From Olleya marilimosa CAM030 (lineage in GTDB: Bacteria; Bacteroidota; Bacteroidia; Flavobacteriales; Flavobacteriaceae), in the NCBI RefSeq assembly GCF_000518485.1, contig NZ_JADR01000006.1, positions 62,001 through 126,000 of the forward strand: a stretch of 64,000 bases of DNA, read 5' to 3'. The position numbers and the translations under genes were made by a program. Positions 53,230 to 62,884 of the stretch are shown in pieces. The first letter of the stretch is position 1, and each line of letters starts with the position of its first letter. The notes under the pieces are model-generated. The model made no database searches. It worked only from the letters and a program-made list of their open reading frames with translations, and was not told the origin of the DNA.

Positions 53230-56061
53230 ATGCTTAAATTAAATTGTAATAATTGGTATAACTTTAGTAAAGCCTTGATTTTGCTATGTTTTTTTATTGT
53301 ATCCACAAAATCTGATGCACAAGATTTACCTCCAATACAATATTTTTCTCCCAAACAGTACCATGCCGAAAATCAAAATTGGGAAATAACCCAAAGTAAT
53401 AATAAACACATTTATGTAGCAAACTCTAAAGGCTTGTTAGAATTTAATGGGTCAGAGTGGAGTTTGTATCCTTCACCTAATCAAACCATTATTAGATCTG
53501 TAAATGTTGTAAAAGATAAGGTGTACACAGGAAGTTATATGGATTTTGGGTTCTGGACCAGAACAGATGTTGGCGATTTAAAATACACGTCATTATCAAA
53601 AAAAATCCAGAGTACATTATTAGAAGACGAACAATTTTGGAAAATTACACATTTGGAGGATTGGTTATTGTTTCAATCGTTAAGTCGTATTTATATTTAT
53701 AATACTAAAACAGATCAGTTTAAGATAACTACGTCTAAAGCTGGTATAATAAAGATGTTTAAGGTTAATAATACCATTTATTATCAAGACAGAGTAGAAG
53801 GTTTATTAAAATTAGAAAATGGTGTGCCTAAACCTGTGTTACAATCTAATTATTTTGAAAATAAAATAATAGTAGGTGTTTACACTATTAAAAATAATTT
53901 GCTTGTTGTTACTCAAAATCATGGTGTAGTAACTATTAAAAACAATGTAGTTCAAGATTGGGATGTTAATCTAAATCCTCAATTATCAAATTATTCAATA
54001 TATAGTAGTCTTCAGTTACAGGACGCTAGTTTACTGCTAGGAACAATTTCTAACGGAATCATTCAAATAGACGCAAACGGTAAAATTTTTCAAAATATAA
54101 ACCAAGCCAATGGATTAGGAAACAACACCGTTTTGTCTATTTTCCAGGATATAGAAAGCAATATTTGGCTAGCCTTAGATAATGGTATTAACTGCATAAA
54201 TATTAACTCTCCTTTCAGGATTTTTAATGATGATCATGGTGCTTTAGGTACTGTTTACACCTCTTTAATTTATGATAACACACTTTATTTAGGGACTAAT
54301 CAAGGGTTATTTTATAAAAAAATAGATAAACCCGACTTTAAACCAGTAATTAATACTAATGGTCAAGTTTGGAGTCTTAAGATTATTGATAATCAATTGT
54401 TTTGTGGTCACAATTCGGGTACATTTATTATTAATAATAATGTGGCAAAACGTATTGCATCTGTTGAAGGAACATGGGATATTAAAGCAATTAAAGATAA
54501 TCCAAACTTACTAATACAAGGTAATTATAATGGGCTTAATATTTTAGAAAAAAAAGATGGTTTTTGGCAATTTAGAAATAAGATTGAAGGGTTTAATAAT
54601 TCCTCAAGATTTTTTGTCTTTTCAAAAGACGATGAAATATTAGTAAATCATGAATATAAAGGTGTTTTTAAAATAAAAGTTGACCCAGAATATACAAAGA
54701 CAACGCAAATTTCTAAAATTGAAACTCTAGAAAAAGGCTTGTTTTCTTCACTAACAACCAATAACAATACGTTGTATTATGCAACAGAGAAAGGTGTTTT
54801 TAAAAAGCAATTAGAGGATAATGCATTTGTCAAAGACACTATTTTAAGTAATATTTATAAAACTCAAGGCTACTCTTCTGGTAAAATTATAACAGATCAC
54901 GAAAACAATGCATTATGGTTAATCACTCAAAAAGGAGTTAATTATGTAAGTCCAGGTAAATTAAGTACAACACCAGAGGTTACCTTTATAGCTTTGCCAA
55001 ACGCTTTAAGGGAAGGCTTATCAGGATATGAAAGTATTTTTAAACTAAAACCTAATGTGTATCTTTTTGGGACATCAAAAGGCTATATAACTTTAGATAT
55101 TTCTAATTTAAAACCTAAAACTTATCAAGTTGAAATTAATTCAATAAATAAAACACCGCTTCAAAAATCAAAAACGTTAATTAGTTTAAAAGATGACATT
55201 GTCTTTAAAAATAAAGAGAATAACATCGAAATTAAATACAGTGTTGCGGAATATGACAAATATTTAGAAGCGGAGTACGCACACAAACTAGAAGGTTTGT
55301 ATGAGGATTGGAGTACATGGAGTACAAATGCAGAAGTGTTGTATAAAAATTTACCCTATGGTGAATATACCTTTATTGTTAAAGCTAGAGTAGGAGGTGT
55401 AGAGGTGACTAATCAAGACCGTTTTACATTTACAATAGACAAGCCTTGGTTTTTATCCAACATTATGATAATGGTCTATTGTGTGATCGGTTTCATTATT
55501 ATTCTTCTAATAAATTATTTTTATAAACTGTATTACAGAAAGCAAAAAGAAAAATTAGTGCTTAAGTCAAAACGCGAATTAGAGCTTAAAGATTTAGAAA
55601 CTAAACAACAACTAATGACTTTAAATAATGATAAATTAAGACAAGAAATTGATAATAAAAACCGCGAATTAGCAATTTCTACAATGAGCTTAATTAAAAA
55701 GAATGAATTTTTAAATACCATAAAAAGCGAGCTAAATGATAAGGTCGAAAGTGCTAATCTAAAATCTGTAATTAGAATTATTGATAAAAATATTAATAAT
55801 AAAGATGACTGGAATTTGTTTGAAGAAGCATTTAATAATGCAGATAAAGACTTTCTAAAAAAGGTAAAAACTAAACATCCAGCCTTGACATCTAACGACT
55901 TAAGATTGTGTGCTTATCTAAGATTAAATTTATCTTCAAAAGAGATTGCTCCTTTACTTAATATCTCTCCAAGAAGTGTAGAGGTTAAACGATATCGTTT
56001 GCGTAAAAAGATGGAATTAGAGCATGATGTTAATTTAACGGACTACATCTTGAGTATATAG
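53230..56061 (+). CDS. propeller/Y_Y_Y sensor with LuxR-type DNA-binding domain
   Basis: A 943-residue one-protein sensor-regulator: signal peptide, periplasmic beta-propeller repeats (about 30-630, with NIWLALDNGINCIN), a Y_Y_Y domain (about 650-735), one TM helix (about 743-765), a coiled coil, and a LuxR/GerE-like HTH at 885-940 (LSSKEIAPLLNISPRSVEVK). It lacks histidine kinase and receiver parts, so the signal must pass through the membrane directly to the DNA-binding end. It precedes a SusC/SusD pair and probably controls it. Confidence 0.88.
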   Translation: MLKLNCNNWYNFSKALILLCFFIVSTKSDAQDLPPIQYFSPKQYHAENQNWEITQSNNKHIYVANSKGLLEFNGSEWSLYPSPNQTIIRSVNVVKDKVYTGSYMDFGFWTRTDVGDLKYTSLSKKIQSTLLEDEQFWKITHLEDWLLFQSLSRIYIYNTKTDQFKITTSKAGIIKMFKVNNTIYYQDRVEGLLKLENGVPKPVLQSNYFENKIIVGVYTIKNNLLVVTQNHGVVTIKNNVVQDWDVNLNPQLSNYSIYSSLQLQDASLLLGTISNGIIQIDANGKIFQNINQANGLGNNTVLSIFQDIESNIWLALDNGINCININSPFRIFNDDHGALGTVYTSLIYDNTLYLGTNQGLFYKKIDKPDFKPVINTNGQVWSLKIIDNQLFCGHNSGTFIINNNVAKRIASVEGTWDIKAIKDNPNLLIQGNYNGLNILEKKDGFWQFRNKIEGFNNSSRFFVFSKDDEILVNHEYKGVFKIKVDPEYTKTTQISKIETLEKGLFSSLTTNNNTLYYATEKGVFKKQLEDNAFVKDTILSNIYKTQGYSSGKIITDHENNALWLITQKGVNYVSPGKLSTTPEVTFIALPNALREGLSGYESIFKLKPNVYLFGTSKGYITLDISNLKPKTYQVEINSINKTPLQKSKTLISLKDDIVFKNKENNIEIKYSVAEYDKYLEAEYAHKLEGLYEDWSTWSTNAEVLYKNLPYGEYTFIVKARVGGVEVTNQDRFTFTIDKPWFLSNIMIMVYCVIGFIIILLINYFYKLYYRKQKEKLVLKSKRELELKDLETKQQLMTLNNDKLRQEIDNKNRELAISTMSLIKKNEFLNTIKSELNDKVESANLKSVIRIIDKNINNKDDWNLFEEAFNNADKDFLKKVKTKHPALTSNDLRLCAYLRLNLSSKEIAPLLNISPRSVEVKRYRLRKKMELEHDVNLTDYILSI

Positions 56062-56235
56062 CAACACTACAATTAGTTAAAATACCTATACATTACCACA
56101 ACAAACCTAATTTTACTAGTAATTATGGGCTTTATAGATTTAAATGTTAAAATAAGGTTAATGCTTATGTTTAATGAGATTTAGATAATTAAATCGTAAT
56201 TTTTTTATGATGTATGTTTTTTGTTGAGGTTAAAA

Positions 56236-56272
56236 TTATCAAATCAGCATTTTATCTGCATAAATTTGATAA
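56236..56272. promoter_or_regulatory. inverted repeat overlapping the susC-like promoter
   Basis: TTATCAAAT (56236-56244) and ATTTGATAA (56264-56272) are perfect inverted repeats 19 bases apart. The predicted -7 box TAAATTTG (56261-56268) overlaps the right arm. It is a good candidate for the site of a local regulator. Confidence 0.5.
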
Positions 56273-56292
56273 AAGCACAAAAACTTTTAAAC

Positions 56293-59200
56293 ATGAAAAA
56301 AACTTTTTTCTCCTTTTTGTTATTATTAATGGCTTTCTCAGCATTTGCTCAGGAGTATATAATAACAGGAAATGTAACTAGTCAACAGGATGGATTACCT
56401 ATTCCTACGGTTAATATTCTAGTTAAAAACTCATCTAATGGTGTTACCACAGATTTTGATGGTAATTATACCATTAATAAGGTAGCTAAAAATTCAACTT
56501 TAGTTTTTTCCTATATAGGATACAAAACAAAAGAAGTTGTAATTACTAATGGTAATCCTGTTAATGTACAACTAACTGAGGATGTTGAAGCATTAGAAGA
56601 AGTTGTTATTATAGGTTATGGTTCTCAAAAACGAAAAGAAGTCACTGGAGCTGTATCAACGGTATCTAGCGAAACTATTGAAGCGCTTAAACCAACACGT
56701 ATAGAGCAAGCTTTACAAGGTCAAGTGGCTGGTGTTAATATTACATCACAATCTGGTGCACCTGGTAGTGCTTCTAATATCAGAATTAGAGGTGTATCCA
56801 CTAATGGTGACAATAGACCTCTTATATTAGTAGATGGTAATGTTATTGAAGATTTAAGTGTGGTAAATCCAGGAGATATAGAAAGCTATACAGTACTTAA
56901 GGACGCGACAGCAGGTATCTATGGTGTAAGAGCTGCCAACGGAGTTATTTTAATTACTACTAAAACGGGTCGTAAAAATAAGCCAATGACGTTTCAGTAC
57001 GACTCTTATGTTGGTTTCCAACAAACAACAAGAAAAATACCATTATTAAATGCTACAGAGTATGCTTTAATTAAAAACGAAGCAGCTGCAGCTAGCGGAA
57101 GTACTTTACCTTTTCCTGATACTTTTGGATTAAATAGAGGAACAGATTGGCAAGATGAAGTTTTTGAAACTGCGCCAATATTTAACAATGCTATTACAGC
57201 TAGTGGTGGTACAGAAAAATCTACCTATTCATTTGGAGCATCTTTATTAACACAAGATGGTATTATTGGAGGTAGTAAAGCTAATTTTACGCGTTACACA
57301 ACACGTGCTAATTATGGATTAGAGATTATTAAAGATTTAAACTTAAAGGCTAATCTTATATATACTGGGACATTAAGAAAAGCGTTACCAGAAGGTGGCT
57401 TAGGTTCTGTTTTATTTAATGCAGTTAATTTTGCACCAACAGATGCGCCAAGAGACGAAAATGGAGAGTATACGTCTTCAGCTAATTATCCAATAGAGGT
57501 TGTAAACCCATTAAAGCAAATCGAAAATACATTTAACCGAACCAAAGTTGATAAACTAAGTGGTGTTTTTGGTTTAAATTATAAATTTTTAAACGGGTTT
57601 AGTGCGGAAGCTAATTATCAATGGAACTATTCAGAGGTAAGAACTAGAGGACTTAATCCTATAGTCGAGTATGGAAATGGTTCTGTATTTGATAATACCG
57701 AAAATTTACAATTTACAGAAGGCATAAACTTTTTCAGAGATTATACATTTGATGCTTTTGTTAATTATGAAACATCGTTAAATGATGATACTCATAATAT
57801 TAAAGCAACTTTAGGGACGTCAGTTTTTAAATCAACAGGAGATTATTACTTATCTGTTGGAGACGGTATGCCTGAAAATACAATGTTTAGCGATGCAGAT
57901 ATTAATGATGCCACTACCATTACAGATCCTTATGCTCAAATAAGTAATCGCTTTTTCGATTCTAGGTTATTATCCTATTTTGGAAGATTACAATATAACT
58001 ATAAAGGAAAATACCTATTCTCTGCAGTAGTAAGACGTGATGGTTCTACAGCTTTTGGTCCAGAAAATAAATTCGGAATTTTCCCTTCAGGTTCAATTGG
58101 TTGGGTAATCTCTGATGAAGACTTTTTATCAAGTAGTAATACCATCGATTTCTTAAAACTTAGAAGTTCTTACGGAGTTTTAGGTAACGATAGGATTCCT
58201 GGTTTTAGATTTGAATCATTATTAGATGGTGAAGGTGTTTATGTTTTAGATGATGCATTAGCACTTGGTACTGCAGTTGGTGCGATATCTAATCCAGAAA
58301 TTAAATGGGAAGAGCAAAAAGCATTTGATATAGGATTTGAAACAAGATTATTTAACAACAAAGTAGATATTACAGCAGATTATTTTAAACGCACTACAGA
58401 AAATTTATTACTTCCTGTTGAAAGTTCGTTAATATTAGGAGGAGCTGCTCCAGGTTCTGGTAATCCAATTGTTAATGCTGGAACGGTAGAAAATAGTGGA
58501 TTAGAGTTTGCTGTATCTTACAAAGATCAATTATCAGATAATTTCAAGTTTAATATTAGCTACAATATTTCAACTTTAAATAATAATGTAGTTGAAGTTA
58601 ACAATAGCATAGGTTATGAAGTTGGAGGTAGCTTTGGTATTGGTCAAGCAAATCCACCTTCTAGAATGCAAGTTGGACAGCCAATAGGTGTGTTTTATGG
58701 AATGCAAACCAATGGAATTTTTCAAAACCAAGCCGAAGTTGATGCGCATCCATCACAATTAGCTTTAGGTGCTAACGCACAACCTGGAGATTTAAGATTT
58801 GTAGATGTTAATCAAGATGGTGTTATTGATGCAGATGATAGAACATTTATAGGTAACCCAATTCCGGATGTTACAATGGGTTTAAATTTATCATTTGATT
58901 ATAAAAATTTCGATTTTCAAACCTATTTCTTTGCGTCTGTAGGTAATGATATTGTTAGAAACTATGACCGAAACAGTGCCAAAACTAATCTTACAAGTTA
59001 TGTATTAGATAGATGGACTGGTCCAGGAACATCAAACACAGATCCAAGAGTTACAAATAGCGCAACGTCTAATGCAGTTTTTTCTGATTATTTTGTAGAG
59101 GATGGTTCATTCATCAGAGCTCAAAATGTACAATTAGGATATACTTTTAATCAAGATAAATTACAAAATATAGGGTTGGATAATATTAGAGTTTATGCGT

Positions 59201-59343
59201 CTGTAAGTAATGCCTTTACACTAACAAAATACAGAGGTTTTGACCCAACAACATCTAATGGCGCTCCAATTGGAGGTGGAATAGATAGCGGTTTTTATCC
59301 AAACCCAAGAACATTTTTAATCGGAACAAACGTAAAATTTTAA
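56293..59343 (+). CDS. SusC/RagA-type TonB-dependent outer-membrane transporter
   Basis: A 1016-residue transporter starting at the ATG at 56293; the 24-codon-longer frame overlaps the promoter. Layout: signal peptide, carboxypeptidase-regulatory-like domain (about 20-100), a plug with EEVVIIGYGSQKRKEVTGAV and NIRIRGVSTNG, then a 22-strand barrel ending in TNVKF. It imports oligosaccharides with energy from TonB, under the SusD lid. The following genes suggest beta-1,3-glucan oligosaccharides. Confidence 0.95.
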   Translation: MKKTFFSFLLLLMAFSAFAQEYIITGNVTSQQDGLPIPTVNILVKNSSNGVTTDFDGNYTINKVAKNSTLVFSYIGYKTKEVVITNGNPVNVQLTEDVEALEEVVIIGYGSQKRKEVTGAVSTVSSETIEALKPTRIEQALQGQVAGVNITSQSGAPGSASNIRIRGVSTNGDNRPLILVDGNVIEDLSVVNPGDIESYTVLKDATAGIYGVRAANGVILITTKTGRKNKPMTFQYDSYVGFQQTTRKIPLLNATEYALIKNEAAAASGSTLPFPDTFGLNRGTDWQDEVFETAPIFNNAITASGGTEKSTYSFGASLLTQDGIIGGSKANFTRYTTRANYGLEIIKDLNLKANLIYTGTLRKALPEGGLGSVLFNAVNFAPTDAPRDENGEYTSSANYPIEVVNPLKQIENTFNRTKVDKLSGVFGLNYKFLNGFSAEANYQWNYSEVRTRGLNPIVEYGNGSVFDNTENLQFTEGINFFRDYTFDAFVNYETSLNDDTHNIKATLGTSVFKSTGDYYLSVGDGMPENTMFSDADINDATTITDPYAQISNRFFDSRLLSYFGRLQYNYKGKYLFSAVVRRDGSTAFGPENKFGIFPSGSIGWVISDEDFLSSSNTIDFLKLRSSYGVLGNDRIPGFRFESLLDGEGVYVLDDALALGTAVGAISNPEIKWEEQKAFDIGFETRLFNNKVDITADYFKRTTENLLLPVESSLILGGAAPGSGNPIVNAGTVENSGLEFAVSYKDQLSDNFKFNISYNISTLNNNVVEVNNSIGYEVGGSFGIGQANPPSRMQVGQPIGVFYGMQTNGIFQNQAEVDAHPSQLALGANAQPGDLRFVDVNQDGVIDADDRTFIGNPIPDVTMGLNLSFDYKNFDFQTYFFASVGNDIVRNYDRNSAKTNLTSYVLDRWTGPGTSNTDPRVTNSATSNAVFSDYFVEDGSFIRAQNVQLGYTFNQDKLQNIGLDNIRVYASVSNAFTLTKYRGFDPTTSNGAPIGGGIDSGFYPNPRTFLIGTNVKF

Positions 59344-59346
59344 ACA

Positions 59347-60813
59347 ATGAAAAAAATAAAATATATAATCGTCTTTTTAGTTTCGACTTTTACAATTATT
59401 TCGTGTAGTGATGATTTTGTAGATGTCGCTTCTCAAAATGAAAGTTCAGAAAACTATTTTAATTCAGAGCAAGATTATCAAGACGCTTTAATAGGTGCAT
59501 ACGATTTGTTACAATCCACCTATTTAAATGTTATGCTAGGAGAAATTGCATCAGATAACACTCTAGCAGGAGGAGAAAGTGCAACAGATGTTCCAGGAAT
59601 TCAGCAAATAGATGATATGATTCATACACCTAATAACGAGCAATTACGTTCAATTTGGGGCTGGATGTTTGCTGGTGTAAATCGTGCAAATTACATCTTA
59701 GAGTTTCAAGATAAAATAGAGTTTAATGGTAAAGAAAATGTTTTAGCGCAAGCTAGATTTTTAAGAGCCTATTATTATTTTGAGCTAGTGAAATGGTTTG
59801 GAGATGTGCCTTTAATTGTTGATCAACGTTTCTTATTTGGAGACCAATTTGAAGTGGACCGTACACCAAAAGCCCAAGTTTATGCACAAATTGAATTAGA
59901 TTTAATTTATGCAGCAGATAATTTACCATATACTCAAACGCAATTAGGTCGTGTAACTAAAGGTGCAGCAGAGGCTTTATTGGGTAAAGTTTACTTATAT
60001 CAAAATAAATTTGGTGCAGCTGCATTAGTTTTGGAAGACTTAATAAATTTTGGTCCTCATGATTTAGTAGCAGATTATACAACCATTTTTGAAAACGATA
60101 ATGAGAATAGTATCGAGTCTGTGTTTGAAGTACAATATGCCGATTTAGAAGGTGCTGGATTTGGATGTTTACAATGTAGTGAAGGTAACGTAGCTGTTGG
60201 TTTTAACGGAATCCGTAATTATAATGGACCATTGTTTGATTCTGGTTTTAGTTTCAATGTGCCAACTCAAGAAGCTGTGGATGCTTTTGAGAGTGATGAT
60301 CCAAGATTAGAAACCGCAATTTTAGATATTAATGCTTGGGCTACTGCTACAGGAGCAACTTTTGGAACAGGTAATGAGCATACAGGTTATTACAACAGAA
60401 AATATATAGCACGTCAAGGCGATTCTAATATTGGTGATCAAAACTTGACCAATCCTAATAACTACAGAGCTATTAGATATGCAGATGTGTTATTAATGGC
60501 AGCAGAAGCTTTAAATAGAGGGTCTATAGCAGATGACAGAGCTCAAAATTACTTAAATCAAGTAAGACAACGTGCTTTTGGTGATATGGACCACAACATT
60601 ACGGTTACAGGAAGTGCCTTAACAGAAGCAATTTATCAAGAACGTCGTGTGGAATTAGTAGGTGAAGGACATCGTTTTTTCGATTTAGTTAGAACGGGTC
60701 GTGCAGCTTCAGAAATTGATGGTTTTATTTCAGGTAAGCATGAAGTATTTCCTATTCCTCAAATTGAAATAGAATTAACAGGTAATCGTTGGACACAAAA
60801 CTCTGGTTATTAA
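59347..60813 (+). CDS. SusD/RagB-type nutrient-binding lipoprotein
   Basis: A 488-residue lipoprotein (TFTIISCSDDF, Cys20) three bases after susC. It has the SusD opening (NYFNSEQDYQDALIGAYDLL), TPR-like helices, RNYNGPLFDSGFS in the middle and the closing RRVELVGEGHRFFDLVRTGR. It forms the lid over the SusC barrel and captures the glycan at the cell surface. It is co-transcribed with susC. Confidence 0.95.
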   Translation: MKKIKYIIVFLVSTFTIISCSDDFVDVASQNESSENYFNSEQDYQDALIGAYDLLQSTYLNVMLGEIASDNTLAGGESATDVPGIQQIDDMIHTPNNEQLRSIWGWMFAGVNRANYILEFQDKIEFNGKENVLAQARFLRAYYYFELVKWFGDVPLIVDQRFLFGDQFEVDRTPKAQVYAQIELDLIYAADNLPYTQTQLGRVTKGAAEALLGKVYLYQNKFGAAALVLEDLINFGPHDLVADYTTIFENDNENSIESVFEVQYADLEGAGFGCLQCSEGNVAVGFNGIRNYNGPLFDSGFSFNVPTQEAVDAFESDDPRLETAILDINAWATATGATFGTGNEHTGYYNRKYIARQGDSNIGDQNLTNPNNYRAIRYADVLLMAAEALNRGSIADDRAQNYLNQVRQRAFGDMDHNITVTGSALTEAIYQERRVELVGEGHRFFDLVRTGRAASEIDGFISGKHEVFPIPQIEIELTGNRWTQNSGY

Positions 60814-60823
60814 TAAAATAAAT

Positions 60824-62836
60824 ATGAAAATTAAAACACAACATAGCATGAAAAATTTTAAGTACATCCTTAGTTTATTCATAGTAGTAGCATCTATTAT
60901 TGGTTGCTCTCAAGATGATGATTTACCAGATGTTAGTGCTTTACCAGCACCAACTAATGTAGCAGCTGTAATAACAATTGCTCAAGATAATTCTGGTTTA
61001 GTAACCATTACTCCAACAGGAGAAAATGTGGCTAATTTTAGAGTTAATTATGGTGATGACTCTGGTACAGATTCAGGACTTTTAAATCCTGGTCAAAGTA
61101 CTCAAAACACATATTTAGAAGGAACTTACGAAATCGTAATTGCTGCTGCAGGTATTAATGGAAAAACAACTACTGTAGCACAAACTATAGTAGTATCATT
61201 CCAAGCACCAGAAAACTTAGTAGTAACTATCGAGAATGATCCAACGGTGTCTAGACAAGTAAATGTGATAGCTACAGCTGATTTTGCAGTGTCTTATCAA
61301 GTAGAGTTTGGAGACGCAGCAGCAACAGTTTTAACATCTAATATTGGTGACGTAACTTCATTTGTATATGATGAAGCTGGTACTTACACAATTACAGTAA
61401 CAGCTAATAGTGGCTCAGTAGATACTATTTCGTACACAGAAGATTTTGAAGTAACAGAAATATTAGCACCTTTAACTCCAGCTCCAACGCCTCCTAACAG
61501 AGACGCAGGTGATGTTGTATCTATTTTTAGTGATGCATATGCTAACATTACTTTAAACGAATTGCCAACAGTTTGGTCTGCTTCAGGTTTTGAAGCGACT
61601 ACTATAGGTAGTGATAATGTTTGGAGATTAACAAATTTAGATTTTGTAGGTATGGTTAGTAACTACGATAACGGAATAGATGTTTCTGCTATGGAAATGT
61701 TACATATCGATTATTGGGTACCTTCAGGAACTGATAACGAATTATTAGTAAAAATTGTTAACACTATTGATGGTGGTGAAGATGTCGAGTCTTTAGGCGC
61801 AACAGTAGGTGGTTCTTGGCAAAGTATTGATATTGATATGACAGGTTTTGATGGAGGAAACTTGGCAAACACACAAAAAATCACACAAATTTTAATTGAT
61901 GCAGATGTAGTTGCAGATATAGTTTATATAGACAACTTTTACTTTTATAAGCAAAGTGCTACTACTGGAACATTTGATGATGGATTGTTAACTAATGGTG
62001 ATTTTGAAAATGGAAGCGAAGCTTGGATAATTGGTGTAGATGATGCAGCTATTGCTCCTGTAGTTACAAATAGTGGTAATACTTACTACTCTGTAGATGT
62101 AGTTACTGCAGGAAATCCATACGATGTAAACTTAAGTCAAAAAGTTGAAATTATCCAAGGTAATACTTATACACTAACATTTGATGCTTGGTCAGATGTA
62201 AATAGAGCTATTGTTGCAGGAATTGGTTTAAGCGCAGACCCTTGGTCTAATGATTCTCAATCAGTAGACATTACAACTACTAGCACGACATATTCTTTAA
62301 CACTTAGTGCAGCAGATTTTGGAGCTATTGATGCTCGTGTAATCTTTGATTTAGGTGCAGCAGTGGGTATGGTTAATATTGATAATGTGTCTTTAATTAT
62401 TGGTACAGGTAACACTGTAGTTAATGGTAATTTTGAAAGTGGAAGTGAGGCTTGGATTATAGGTGTAGATGATGCATCTATTATACCTGTGGTTACAGTT
62501 GCAGGTAATACATATTATTCAGTAGATGTTACTACAGCAGGAAATTCTTACGATGTAAATCTTAGTCAAAAACTAGAAATAATTCAAGGTAATACTTACA
62601 CACTAACTTTTGATGCTTGGTCAGATGTAGATAGATCAATTATTGCTGGTATTGGTTTAAGTGCAGATCCTTGGTCTAACACTACAGAAACGGTGGATAT
62701 TACAACAACAAAAACAACATACACATTGACTTTAGTTGCAACAGATTTTGGAGCTCCTGATGCTCGTGTTCTTTTTGATTTAGGAGCACAAATAGGTATG
62801 GTTAATATTGATGACGTGTCTTTATCAAGTAACTAG
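60824..62836 (+). CDS. PKD/carbohydrate-binding lipoprotein with duplicated C-terminal module
   Basis: A 670-residue lipoprotein (IIGCSQDDD), or 662 residues if the ATG at 60848 is used. Two PKD-like Ig domains (about 40-125, 130-215) lead to a jelly-roll (about 230-375). Two near-identical CBM4/9-like modules follow (388-527 and 531-670; NGDFENGSEAWIIGVDDA in the first, NGNFESGSEAWIIGVDDA in the second). It should display glycan-binding sites on the cell surface for the same substrate as the SusC/D pair. No catalytic residues are evident. Confidence 0.82.
   Translation: MKIKTQHSMKNFKYILSLFIVVASIIGCSQDDDLPDVSALPAPTNVAAVITIAQDNSGLVTITPTGENVANFRVNYGDDSGTDSGLLNPGQSTQNTYLEGTYEIVIAAAGINGKTTTVAQTIVVSFQAPENLVVTIENDPTVSRQVNVIATADFAVSYQVEFGDAAATVLTSNIGDVTSFVYDEAGTYTITVTANSGSVDTISYTEDFEVTEILAPLTPAPTPPNRDAGDVVSIFSDAYANITLNELPTVWSASGFEATTIGSDNVWRLTNLDFVGMVSNYDNGIDVSAMEMLHIDYWVPSGTDNELLVKIVNTIDGGEDVESLGATVGGSWQSIDIDMTGFDGGNLANTQKITQILIDADVVADIVYIDNFYFYKQSATTGTFDDGLLTNGDFENGSEAWIIGVDDAAIAPVVTNSGNTYYSVDVVTAGNPYDVNLSQKVEIIQGNTYTLTFDAWSDVNRAIVAGIGLSADPWSNDSQSVDITTTSTTYSLTLSAADFGAIDARVIFDLGAAVGMVNIDNVSLIIGTGNTVVNGNFESGSEAWIIGVDDASIIPVVTVAGNTYYSVDVTTAGNSYDVNLSQKLEIIQGNTYTLTFDAWSDVDRSIIAGIGLSADPWSNTTETVDITTTKTTYTLTLVATDFGAPDARVLFDLGAQIGMVNIDDVSLSSN
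61994..62836. repeat. internal tandem duplication of a CBM-like module
   Basis: Two units 429 bases (143 codons) apart, starting near 61994 and 62423, encode modules differing at few positions, especially in EIIQGNTYTLTFDAWSDV. The reading frame is preserved. The similarity suggests recent duplication or gene conversion. Confidence 0.85.
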
Positions 62837-62884
62837 TTATAAATCTATACTTTATTTACAGCAATTAATATTAAAAAATAGAAG

